The translations under genes were made by a program, and so were the position numbers. The notes beneath the pieces were generated by a model. That model was given only the letters and a program-made list of their open reading frames with translations, searched no databases and was not told the origin of the DNA. Shown here one piece after another: positions 19,280-28,360 of a stretch of 64,000 nucleotides of DNA. Source of the DNA: Aquarana catesbeiana (lineage: Eukaryota > Chordata > Amphibia > Anura > Ranidae); the NCBI RefSeq assembly GCF_042186555.1, contig NC_133325.1, forward strand, positions 294,148,609 to 294,212,608. Reading direction: 5' to 3'. Position 1 is the stretch's first letter, and every line of letters begins with the position of its first letter.

Positions 19280-21667
19280 TCAATCATTTGTAAGAAAACA
19301 ATTAAGGTCCAGATCTATATTCATCCCATGTGGTTGCATAGTTCGTAATTTATAAAGCCAGTACGTTTCATTCCTAGATATTGCCCTTTTCATATGGGTA
19401 CCTCTCCAATCCCTAGAGATTTTGTCAATCCCATAGAATGTACACAGTGATGGGTCACTATCATGGTAAAGTTTGAAGTGTCTTGATACACTATGGTTAG
19501 GGTATCCCTTTTTAATATTTGTTAAATGTTCATTTATTCTTACTTTCAGTTGGCGTGTGGTTCTGCCCACGTATTGAAGGGAGCATGGGCATTCCAGAAC
19601 ATATGTTACGTGATCAGAATCGCATGTGATGAGAGGTTTAATATCAAATTGTTGTTGTGTTACTATAGATTGGAACTGGGTCTTCTTTTTCTTGGTACCT
19701 GGTTTTCTGGTTATTTTACAAGCATTGCATCTAGTGCAATAGTGAAAACCAGAACCATCCAGAAAAGTGGGAGGTTTCCCGGGGGGATCTGGTACGTTTG
19801 GAGCCAAACGATTCCTAAGGGTAGGGGCTCTTCGGTAGATAAACTTAGGTTTATTGGGCAGGGAAGACTGGAGATCTTTATCTTTGAGTAGGATAGGCCA
19901 GAATTTTTTGAAGATACCTTCTACTGTTTTATATTGGCGATGAAAGCCCGATATGAACGCACAGTCACCCTTATATTCTTTTTTTGGTTTAGGGACCAAT
20001 AGGGACTGTCTGTCCATATTTGCCACCTGTGAGACCAATTTTGTCAAGATATGGGCGGGGTATCCCTTTTCTCTAAATCTAGTGGTGAGAATTGCTGCTT
20101 GTGTGAAATAATCCAAGATATTAGCACAATTTCGCCGTATACGCATATATTGCCCTTTCGGTACAGCTCCTATCCATTGCGGATGGTGACAGCTGTGTGT
20201 AGGGACATATGCGTTACGGTCAGTTTCTTTAAAAAAAGTCTTTGTACTAATATGATCACCTTGTTTGAAGAGTGTTAGATCCAAATAATTCACCGTGGCC
20301 AAACTGTACTCCGCTGTGAACTTTAGATTGTACTTATTCATATTCATACTCTCCAAAAACTTGTTAAAACTTTCTTTGGTTCCCTCCCACAGAATCATCA
20401 CGTCATCTATGTATCTTTTATACAGAAGAAGTGAGTGAGGTCTGTTTTTGAAAATGGTCTCTGATTCCCATTTATTTAACGTAATATTCGCCACGCTAGG
20501 TGCATAGCGGGCTCCCATGGCTACACCGCCAATTTGATTGTAGTATTCATTTAATGCCCAGAAATAATTATTCCCCATGGCCATAGATAATCCTTTAATC
20601 AAAAATTTGATTTGTGATTTTTTCAGGGTGGATTGGTTGGTGAGAGCCCACCTCACTGCTTCTAACACATCTGTTTGGCGAAGGTTTGTATACAAAGACT
20701 CGATGTCTATTGTTACTAGTAAGGTTTGGTCCGTGATGATGGTGGATTGTAACAGTGTAATTAGTTCTCGACTATCTTTGAGATAGGATTGGCTCTGTGG
20801 GACTAGAGGCTGGAGGAAAGTGTCGAGGTATTCCCCCACCCTAGAGTACAGAGAGCCAATCCCACTCACTATTGGACGGCCTGGTGGGTTTACCTTATCT
20901 TTATGTATTTTTGGTACTATGTAGAGTACTGGAATTCTGGGTGTAGTTAGGTTCAAATAATCTGCTTCTTTCTGAGTTAATATTTGTTTACTGGTACCTT
21001 GGTTAATCCAATCTAATAGTTGTTGTTTCAGTTGTGGTGTAGGGTCACTTTTAAGCTTTTTATACGTTGAGGTGTCATTCAACTGTCTCCTTAGTTCTGT
21101 ATTATAGTTTTCTTTGGTTAGTATTACCAAACCTCCCCCCTTGTCAGCAGGTCTCACCACTATCTGTTTGTTCTCTTCCAGTTTTTTTATTCCCTCCCAT
21201 ATTCTCTGGTTGTTTCTATGTTGTGATATTTCAATCTGTCGTACTTCATCTTGGACCATACTCTTGAATACTTCTATGTGGTGGTGGAAACCCTTTTGGG
21301 GATTGAACACCGAATTATTTTTCAAATTACTGTGTACAAAAGGGTCTGTTATTTCCTGAATCCTAGTGTTGCTGGTTTGCCCTGCAAAATGTTTCCTGAT
21401 ATTTAGTTTCCTTATATATTTCTCAATATCTACGAACAGATTGAACTTATCTATGTTCTTATTTGGCGCAAATTTTAGTCCCTGTGCCAAGACTTCCAAT
21501 TCTGCCTCCGAAAATTCTATGGTGGTTAAATTGAATAATCCTGCTTTTAGTTGTTTCTCTTCCTTTTTCTTCCTCCCTCTGCCTCTTCTTCCTCTCTTTC
21601 TACTCTTTCTATATAGTTTTGTTGTGAGTTGGAAGGGATTCTGTATGGTTCTTTCCAGTCCCTCCAT
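19280..21667 (-). CDS. PLE ORF2: reverse transcriptase with GIY-YIG endonuclease
   Basis: 795 residues, uninterrupted. A basic N-terminus (residues 19-38) is followed by the PLE RT: RPADKGGGLVILTKENY at 172-188, LYIVPKIHKDK at 248-258, GRPIVSGIGS at 263-272, VTIDIESLYTN at 318-328, GGVAMGARYAP at 380-390 and the catalytic YIDD at 419-422. CTRCNAC at 644-650 starts a zinc-binding linker. The GIY-YIG nuclease is at 688-760: YVLECPC, YVGRTTRQLKVRINEH and a later NETYW that can supply the metal-binding Glu. The protein should nick the target and reverse transcribe the element RNA there. The start methionine lies inside ORF1, so translation may use an upstream site, reinitiation or frameshifting. 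Confidence 0.93.
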   Translation of the reverse strand: MEGLERTIQNPFQLTTKLYRKSRKRGRRGRGRKKKEEKQLKAGLFNLTTIEFSEAELEVLAQGLKFAPNKNIDKFNLFVDIEKYIRKLNIRKHFAGQTSNTRIQEITDPFVHSNLKNNSVFNPQKGFHHHIEVFKSMVQDEVRQIEISQHRNNQRIWEGIKKLEENKQIVVRPADKGGGLVILTKENYNTELRRQLNDTSTYKKLKSDPTPQLKQQLLDWINQGTSKQILTQKEADYLNLTTPRIPVLYIVPKIHKDKVNPPGRPIVSGIGSLYSRVGEYLDTFLQPLVPQSQSYLKDSRELITLLQSTIITDQTLLVTIDIESLYTNLRQTDVLEAVRWALTNQSTLKKSQIKFLIKGLSMAMGNNYFWALNEYYNQIGGVAMGARYAPSVANITLNKWESETIFKNRPHSLLLYKRYIDDVMILWEGTKESFNKFLESMNMNKYNLKFTAEYSLATVNYLDLTLFKQGDHISTKTFFKETDRNAYVPTHSCHHPQWIGAVPKGQYMRIRRNCANILDYFTQAAILTTRFREKGYPAHILTKLVSQVANMDRQSLLVPKPKKEYKGDCAFISGFHRQYKTVEGIFKKFWPILLKDKDLQSSLPNKPKFIYRRAPTLRNRLAPNVPDPPGKPPTFLDGSGFHYCTRCNACKITRKPGTKKKKTQFQSIVTQQQFDIKPLITCDSDHVTYVLECPCSLQYVGRTTRQLKVRINEHLTNIKKGYPNHSVSRHFKLYHDSDPSLCTFYGIDKISRDWRGTHMKRAISRNETYWLYKLRTMQPHGMNIDLDLNCFLTND

Positions 21668-22598
21668 TCCCCCCCTCCCTGGTGTGGATAGGGGTTGTGT
21701 ACTGGTCTCCCTCTAAAATTACCTCTAAAGTTTCCCCTTGGGGGCCTTGATGGGTACTGATTGCGGTTGTTGGCATAGTAACCATAGTCTGGGGGTCTAT
21801 AGTCAGTAGGGGGGGGGGTCTGTTATAGTTAGGTCCCCTGTATGGTGAATGGTAAGTGGTAGGGTATGTGTGAGAATTCCCCTTAGGGTAATTGATAGGA
21901 CCACGTGCTGTCCTATTGTTTTTGTGGGGTGTATTGGGGTCCCCTTTACTTTGGGCTACCATAGACGCTACAGTGTTGTGTACTTCAACTTCCCTCTCCA
22001 CTGTTGGTTCTTGGGACGGGTTCAGCTGTAAATTTTGTTGCCATTTGTATACCCTATTGTCTTCATAGACATTAGTATCTCTAAAATATTTTTTGAGCTT
22101 TTTATCTTTGATTTCCCCATCATATTTAGCTAGATGGGTGTTTAATTCCTTAGCCTTGTCTAAATACTCTTTAGAGGACATAAGTGGTTCCATAGTTGTC
22201 TTGAGTTCTTTGATCTTAGATTCCAAGACAGCTTTTTTGGCTTCGCGCCTTCTTACCATCATTTGCATTAGTTTTTGTTCACAGGCGTTGAAGAATTGGT
22301 ACCACTCATCGAGTAGTCTCAAATCCTCCACTCCATCATTGGGGCTAACATCCCATCTTAAACTTCTGGGGGTTAAATTTTTACCTATATACATCTCCAG
22401 AGATGCAATATCCCACCACAGCCTAATTTGTTTTTCAGTGTCATATTTGAGTTGTTTGAATCCCTTTTCCAAATCTACATTATTGGTAGATGTTTGTTGG
22501 AAAATCTCTTCTACGTTAATTTGTCTATTTTGCATAAAATTAAATACATCCATGGCTGCGATAAGTAACAAGTTTAAATCCAAATTATTCAAACTCAA
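21609..22598 (-). CDS. PLE ORF1: coiled-coil protein of unknown function
   Basis: 329 residues, uninterrupted, overlapping ORF2 by 59 bp in another frame. The N-terminal 120 residues contain RLWWDIASLEMYIG and PRSLRWDVSPNDG. Residues about 120-175 are rich in Lys/Glu/Leu and look like a coiled coil (MMVRRREAKKAVLESKIKEL). The C-terminal third is low-complexity Asn/Pro/Thr/Tyr (NYPKGNSHTYPTTYH). No enzyme motif is visible. By position it may bind element RNA or assemble with ORF2, but that is inference; similar ORF1-type proteins precede the RT in some vertebrate PLEs. The start is the first Met after the upstream pLTR. Confidence 0.8.
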   Translation of the reverse strand: MSLNNLDLNLLLIAAMDVFNFMQNRQINVEEIFQQTSTNNVDLEKGFKQLKYDTEKQIRLWWDIASLEMYIGKNLTPRSLRWDVSPNDGVEDLRLLDEWYQFFNACEQKLMQMMVRRREAKKAVLESKIKELKTTMEPLMSSKEYLDKAKELNTHLAKYDGEIKDKKLKKYFRDTNVYEDNRVYKWQQNLQLNPSQEPTVEREVEVHNTVASMVAQSKGDPNTPHKNNRTARGPINYPKGNSHTYPTTYHSPYRGPNYNRPPPLLTIDPQTMVTMPTTAISTHQGPQGETLEVILEGDQYTTPIHTREGGNGGTGKNHTESLPTHNKTI

Positions 22599-22796
22599 GC
22601 AGTAGAAAATAGTAAAAACCTTCGCGCCAGTGGTGTCGATAGCAGATAATATATATGAATTACATATACTGGTGATAATCTAGTAAGAAAACATTCCCAA
22701 CAATAAAGAAAATTTGTGGAAATATATAAACAATCAGTGTAAGCTGCTCCCCAATTTTTGAATAATCAAAAAAATAGATAATCAAAAAAAGGAATG

Positions 22797-23568
22797 TAAG
22801 GAAGATAGGGGGCGCTAGATACCATATTAATCAAGTGCTCTAAATAAATAAATCTCCTGCATTACCAAAAAAATGGAAATGTAAGAAAGCTAGGGGGCGC
22901 TAGATACCATACTATTCAAGTGCTTTAAATAAATAAATATCCTGCATTACCAAAAAAAATGAAAAACATAATAATGACAAATCATAATTAGATTACACAT
23001 TGGAGTGCCCACAATAGTGAAAAAAATATATAGTGATTGATTGTCCACATAAAAAAGTGTTTTGAAGTGGTTGAAATGATATCTTTCAATAATATCCCAA
23101 TCTTGTTGCTGTAAACGAAAGGTTTTCCATCACCAAAGGAAAATAAGAAAAAGGAAAACACCTCGAAGTAGTAGATATCTGCTTACCAGATACCAATGAC
23201 TCCTTTAGTTAAAAAGAGAGTCACTAGCGCTTGTGCAGGGTTGTGCCTGCTCACATGGATGGCCGGACTGTGGTTGGTATTATAGGCATGGATCGTTCCC
23301 GTCAAGCTCATTCAAGATAGGATAAGGATACATAGGAAACAAAAACAGTCTCCATAGCGTAAAACCATTTATTAAAAAAGTAAACAAATTAAAAAGCCAA
23401 ATGGCCGCTTACATTGGTGGGTGCCTACCCGGCACTGGGGCTGCTTGCATGTCAGGGTGACTTCACAGTCAGAAAAAGCCTTTCATGTCTCCTCCACGCT
23501 GGCGTGCGTTCCAGCTTACACAGGGGGGCAGCCAAAGGATCCGGATGTTGTTGGGTGATAGGACATGT
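22797..23568 (-). repeat. PLE pLTR, upstream copy
   Basis: Direct repeat of 17481-18252. On the element's strand this is the 5' end; it would hold the promoter. It stops at GGACATGT (23568), 16 or so bases short of the site where the hammerhead would cut a longer transcript. Confidence 0.92.
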
Positions 23569-24556
23569 ACTAATGGAGGGGGGTTTGTTCTGGGGGTCTG
23601 TACTAATGGAGGGGGGTTGTCCTGGGGGTGTTTGTACTAATGGAGGGGGTTTGTCCTGGGGGGTCTGTACTAATGGAGGGGGGTTTGTCCTGGGGGGGGG
23701 TCTGTACTAATGGAGGGGGTGTTTGTCTTGGGGGGTCTGTACTAATGAAGGGGGGGTTTGTCCTAGGGGTCTGCACTAATGAAGGGGGGGTTTGTCCTGG
23801 GGGGTTCTGTACTAATGGAGGGGTGGTTTGTCCTGGGGGGGTCTGTACTAATGGAGGGGGGATTTGTCCTGGTGAGGGTCTGTACTAATGGAGGGGGGTT
23901 TGTCCTGGTGGGGGTCTGTACTAATGGAGGGGGGGTGGTTTGTCCTTGGGGGGTCTACACCCAGGAAAGTACACCCAGGGCTCCAGAGGGAGAGGGCAGT
24001 GCTGAGAGAACACCATCATAGAGAGAACCCTGCTGCCCTGCGCCACCAGAGGGAAAGCCACACAGCCTGGCACCATCCCTGGCGGAGAAAGGAATGGAGT
24101 CATTGCCAGAATACAGATCTGGGTGCTACCCAGCGGAGTTGCCACGGACAATTCAGAGTGAGCTGACTCCTGATCATAGGAACCATTGCTGTATAGCTGG
24201 GTCAGGTGAGAGGGCCAATCAGCCATTATCTACTAACGTCCATAGGAACTGCAGTCTCTGACCATCTCCTGTATCATATCTGCAGTCTCTGACCGTCTCC
24301 TGTATCATGTCTGCAGTCTCCAACCATATCTTGTATCATGTCTGCAGTCTCTGATCATCTCTTGTATCATCTCTGCAGTCTCTGACCATCTCCTGTACCA
24401 TGTCTGCAGTCTCTGACATCTCTTGTACCATGTCTACAGTCTCTGACCGTCTCTTGTATCATGTCTGCAGTCTCTGACCAGCTTATGTACCATGTCTGCA
24501 GTCTCTGACCGTCTCTTGTATCATGTCTACAGTCTCTGACGTCTCTTGTATCATGT
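23567..24556 (+). repeat. Right copy of ~1-kb duplication flanking the PLE
   Basis: Direct repeat of 16457-17482: G-rich minisatellite remainder (23567-23957), the unique segment beginning CACCCAGGAAAGTACACCC, then the CTCTGAC minisatellite. One G-rich unit present at about 16760-16795 is missing here, plus small G-run differences. Confidence 0.88.
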
Positions 24557-24700
24557 CTTCAGCCTCTGACCATCTCCTGTACTATGATTGCAGTCTCTGA
24601 CTGTCTCTTGTATCATGTCTGCAATCTCTGACCATCTCCTGTATCATGTCTGCAGTTTCTGACCGTCTCTTGTATCATGTCTGCAGTCTTTGACCGTATT
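24237..24700 (+). repeat. 31-bp CTCTGACC minisatellite, right part
   Basis: Same array as 17170-17480, duplicated up to 24556, then further units that occur only here (CAGCCTCTGACCATCTCC and variants) until about 24700. Confidence 0.92.
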
Positions 24701-25250
24701 ATGTCTGGGGGCTCTTTCTAACAGACAGCTCTCTGTGTGTGCATCAGAGAGACTCCCCTCCAGGTCTCATTAGTGTACTCCTGTATTGTCTTTATTGTTA
24801 AGAGATCACTGGAGGATCCCAAGGTAATGAAGACTTCTAAGGGGAGCATCCCTGTGTTTGAGCCATTGCCATAGAAACATTTGTAAAGGGGAGGCGTTGG
24901 TAAGATGACCATGCCCATTTGGGGGCGCCAGAAATATTTCTGCATCCAGGCGTCTGTGACCCTAGGATCGGCTCTGGCAGCATGGCAGGTGCAGCAGGTC
25001 CGTGCCTTCTCTAATATCACTGCATTGCCTGCCTTATTCACACAGAACATGAAGCGCGGCCGCTCTAGACAAAGGGCAGGACTTTTTAAGTTAGGAAGTG
25101 GGTGATTGGTTGCCAGGCAGTGGGGCAGTCCCAGCAATAAATCACCCACTTTTAACGTGAATAGTCCCCCCCATTGTCCAGAGCAGCCAGGCTCCATGTC
25201 TTGTGTGAATAAGGTAGGGTTCTTTGGGGAGGGGGGAGTGCTGTGCTGTA
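24701..25250. other. Unassigned DNA
   Basis: No gene recognised. The minus-strand frame 24718-25197 is open for 159 codons but has no domain, no supporting signals and lies between two tandem arrays. Confidence 0.4.
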
Positions 25251-25254
25251 AAGG

Positions 25255-25740
25255 AGTTTGATATTGAGAGAGGACTGTGATGGGGGCTCAGTCTGTGATT
25301 TGGGGGGTCAGTCTGTGATTTGGGGGGTCAGTCTGTGATGGGGAGTCTGTGATGGGTCAGGACCAGTTTTTGATGGGGGGTCAGTCTGTGATGGGGGGTC
25401 AGTCTGTGATGGGGGTCTGTGATGGGGGGGTCAGTCTATGATGGGGGGTCTGCTATGGGTCAGGTCAGTCTGTAATGGGGGGGTCTGTGATGGGGGGTCA
25501 GTCTGTAATGAGGGGTCTGTGATTTGGAGGGTCAGTCTGTGATGGGCCAGTCTGTAATGGGGGGTCTGTGATGGGGGTTTGTGATGAGGCAGGGGAGGAT
25601 GTGACGTAAGGGGGTGCTAAGGACACTGATGTAAAAGGGGGTTGTGACGTAAAGGGGGGACTGAGGACACTGATGTAAAAGGGGGTCTGTGATGTGATGT
25701 GAAGGGGGGACTGAAGACACTGATGTAAGAGGGGGTCTGT
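25255..25740 (+). repeat. GATGGGGGGTCAGTCTGT minisatellite
   Basis: A degenerate ~18-20-bp repeat of TCAGTCTGTGATGGGGGG that grades at its right end into a ~44-bp repeat built on GACACTGATGTAAAAGGGGG. No coding potential. Confidence 0.88.
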
Positions 25741-26013
25741 GATTTCTGCACTAGCAAAACACAGGTCTCTGCAAGGGCAATAGAAAACAATTGTTTTCTA
25801 GGGGTCCTGTTCATGCTGCAAAGCGCCACTGCGTGCTGAGCAGTGTGGTGCAAAATGCATACTGTTTCTATGCACTGCAACTAAGCTGTGGTGCATAAAA
25901 ATGAATGAAATGTATTTGCATAAAGAACGATTTACGATCATCTTTGGGTCAAGAATGACTGAACAGTTTAGCTTTACTTGCCATTGAGTCAGAACTTTTA
26001 AATACTTAGAACT
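25741..26013. other. Unassigned DNA before LINE 1
   Basis: No feature recognised until the target duplication of the following LINE. Confidence 0.4.
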
Positions 26014-26126
26014 AAAAAATTGTAGGGGGGCGTGAACGGAAGCTGCCCTGTATGGAAGTCTGAACTCTTAGCTCTCCACTAGCCCACAGCTTCAAGGCCT
26101 GTTAGGGGGATCTTTAGCAAGAGTAT

Positions 26127-27763
26127 ATGGGTGGAAGCAGGAGAACGAGATCCTCTAAGCCCAGGGGATCATCCCAGCCACCCTCCGGCTCCTCTGTGAC
26201 TCTTCGTGGATACTTTAAAACATCCTCCATGTCCGACGACGGGCGGGACAAGATAGCGCCGACGGCATCCACCTCCTCCACGAGGCCGCCGCTACAGCAG
26301 AGTCCTGCATCGCCACCGCCCTCTCAATATGCAGCGGATCCGGACCGGGAGACGGACGGGCTGAGAAGCCAGGGATCCCGAGTGGTCAGTCCGTCCCCAC
26401 CTCACACATCGCAAGGGAAGCCCCAGAATACACCCCGGGACACAACGCCAGGCCTCACTGCAGGTTCTTACATGCAGTGCTCAGAGGCCTTCCCCCAGCT
26501 GTTGCGCACAGCCTCAGACCCGATCCTGTTCCTGGGAGGAACCATATCCCCTACCCTCTCACTGCAATCTGGTGACTTCCCCCCACTGCCAGATCCGGAG
26601 GGTCCCTGGGGCCAAGGACTAATTTCAGAGGCGCAGTATGGCGGATGCACCCCCCAGCAAGTGCACTGTCCCCCCCTGATTCCCCTCAACCACAGAGACA
26701 AGCCCGCCACAGTACCTCCAGGCTTACAGAACAGGGGACAGGCCAGGCAAAGTCATATGCTCAGGTGGCCAGCTCGCCGAACCTGATCCCTATGGATGTT
26801 TTGGCAGGGGGCCCCTCTCCTCCCATACAGATGCCTCTGTGGGGAGATTTGCAGGATCCCCAGGAACAGCCCTGGGAACCACAGAGACCCGCACCCCCCC
26901 GTCCCTCAAAGGGAACCACCACATTATCCACAGAATCGCATGGGGGAAGATCCACGCTCTCAGCAGCCCACCTCATGGCAAGACTGTCTCTGAGCCATCC
27001 CTACCAAGGAGGACTTTAAACTCCTTATTGAGGAAGTCAAATCCGCTTGTCGGGCGGAAATTCAAGTGATCCACGCCAACCTTAAACATCTTTCTGAGAG
27101 GGTGGAGATGGCGGAGGAGGAAATTCAAGAGACTAAACTGTCAGTACATCGCACCCAGTTACAGGGGGCTGACCACCACCTAATGCTCCGGAATATGCAG
27201 CGCCATATTGAAGATTTGGATAATAGGGGGTGCAGAAATAACATCCATGTCAGGGGCTTACCTGAATCAGAGGGTCCCGAAGACCTACACGAAACCCTGC
27301 AATCCGTATTCAACAACCTCCTGGGGGACCCCCAAATAAACCTATAGAAATGGACTGCGCTCATCGAGCCCTGCGCCCTAAGGGGCCTGCCTCTAGATCC
27401 CGCAATGTTATATGCAGGGTCCACTCCTTCCCTCTAAAGGAAGACATTATGCGAAAAGCCCACATCACCAAGAAGGTGGTCTTCGAAAACGCACAAATTC
27501 AGCTGTTTCCAGACCTATCCTGGATCACTTTGCAGAAACGAAGACTGCTCCAACCCCTACTCAGTTTGCTCCAAGAGAACAACATAGTCTACCGCTGGGG
27601 TTTCCCCTTTAGCCTAACAGCTCGCCGGCAGGGAAAATCAGCAGTACTGCGCTTCCCTGAGGACCTGGATAACTTTTGCGACACCATGGAGATCTCCGTC
27701 CCTCGTCTGCCTGGACTCGCCAACGCCACCCCCATTGGTTTGGCAGAAGATCCCACCAACTAA
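26127..27763 (+). pseudogene. LINE 1 ORF1 (L1 ORF1p-like), broken
   Basis: The Ser/Pro-rich N-terminus (MGGSRRTRSSKPRGSS) occupies frame 3 to about 26760, then YAQVASSPNLIP continues in frame 2 to 27010. A coiled coil follows in frame 3 from about 27012 (FKLLIEEVKSA, LKHLSERVEMAEEEIQ), leading to the RNA-recognition-like motif RNNIHVRGLPES at about 27236. The C-terminal domain (frame 2, 27350-27763) has DCAHRAL and YRWGFPFSL. L1 ORF1p is a trimeric RNA-binding chaperone. At least three frameshifts are needed to read it through. Confidence 0.82.
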
Positions 27764-28360
27764 ACGCCCCAGGGACCGGGACTCTCCCCGAGGATCTACT
27801 AAACCTAAGAAAGGCTGACTGTCATAATAGCTACTCCTGCCCCACCCACCAACTTTATCTACATTCCCCCCTAGGCCCCCCGCCTGTTACTTTGTTTTGA
27901 CTATTGGGCACCCCCTATTGGAGACCTGACAGTCGTAGTTTTTTCTGATCACTAGTCCCCCTATAGGTTCACCCTACTAAAGTTCCCCCCATTACCTTGC
28001 TTAAGTATTTTGAACACAGTTTAATTTGTTTTAAGTGGTTCTCTATGTCCCTCCGGACTGGGTCCTTGTTGGGGGCTTTGACCGGGGGGACATACTGGAA
28101 CTTAACAGATCCTGGGCAGTGGGCACTGCCTGGGACTATGTCGAAATGTTTACTTTTAAATGAAGTGTTAATAACCATTCTTTTTCTCCTTTCTTCTCTA
28201 TCCTTCATCCTTCTCCACCCTACACCCCCTCCTTTCCTGGCTCGCCGTGGGTTCAGGACGGTCAACTGGACGTACTCCATCTACGGATCCCCTCATTCTC
28301 TGGACGTTGTAGCGGTCTCGCTGCTGGATAAGCTAAGTAATCACGCGCACACATACACCA
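27764..28360 (+). other. LINE 1 inter-ORF region
   Basis: Pyrimidine-rich sequence between ORF1 and ORF2, longer than in mammalian L1. No ORF with recognisable content. Confidence 0.5.

Larger units (their letters stand above)
17481..23568 (-). mobile_element. Penelope-like retroelement (PLE), apparently intact
   Basis: A complete PLE read on the minus strand: upstream pLTR (22797-23568), ORF1, ORF2 with RT and GIY-YIG endonuclease, a 3' region with tandem repeats, a hammerhead-like motif and a downstream pLTR (17481-18252). The two pLTRs are both 772 bp and I noticed one mismatch (17929 region A versus G at 23246), so insertion is recent. Both ORFs are open. PLEs prime reverse transcription at a nick made by the GIY-YIG domain. 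It interrupts a minisatellite. Confidence 0.93.

Noticed and set aside
19280..19640. GIY-YIG homing endonuclease
   Set aside because: It is the C-terminal domain of the PLE reverse transcriptase in one continuous frame.
17170..24700. CRISPR-like array of regular ~31-bp repeats
   Set aside because: Units are tandem without unique spacers and sit in eukaryotic transposon-rich DNA; it is a minisatellite.
24718..25197. 159-codon minus-strand ORF as a host gene
   Set aside because: No domain, no splice or promoter signals, and it lies between minisatellites.
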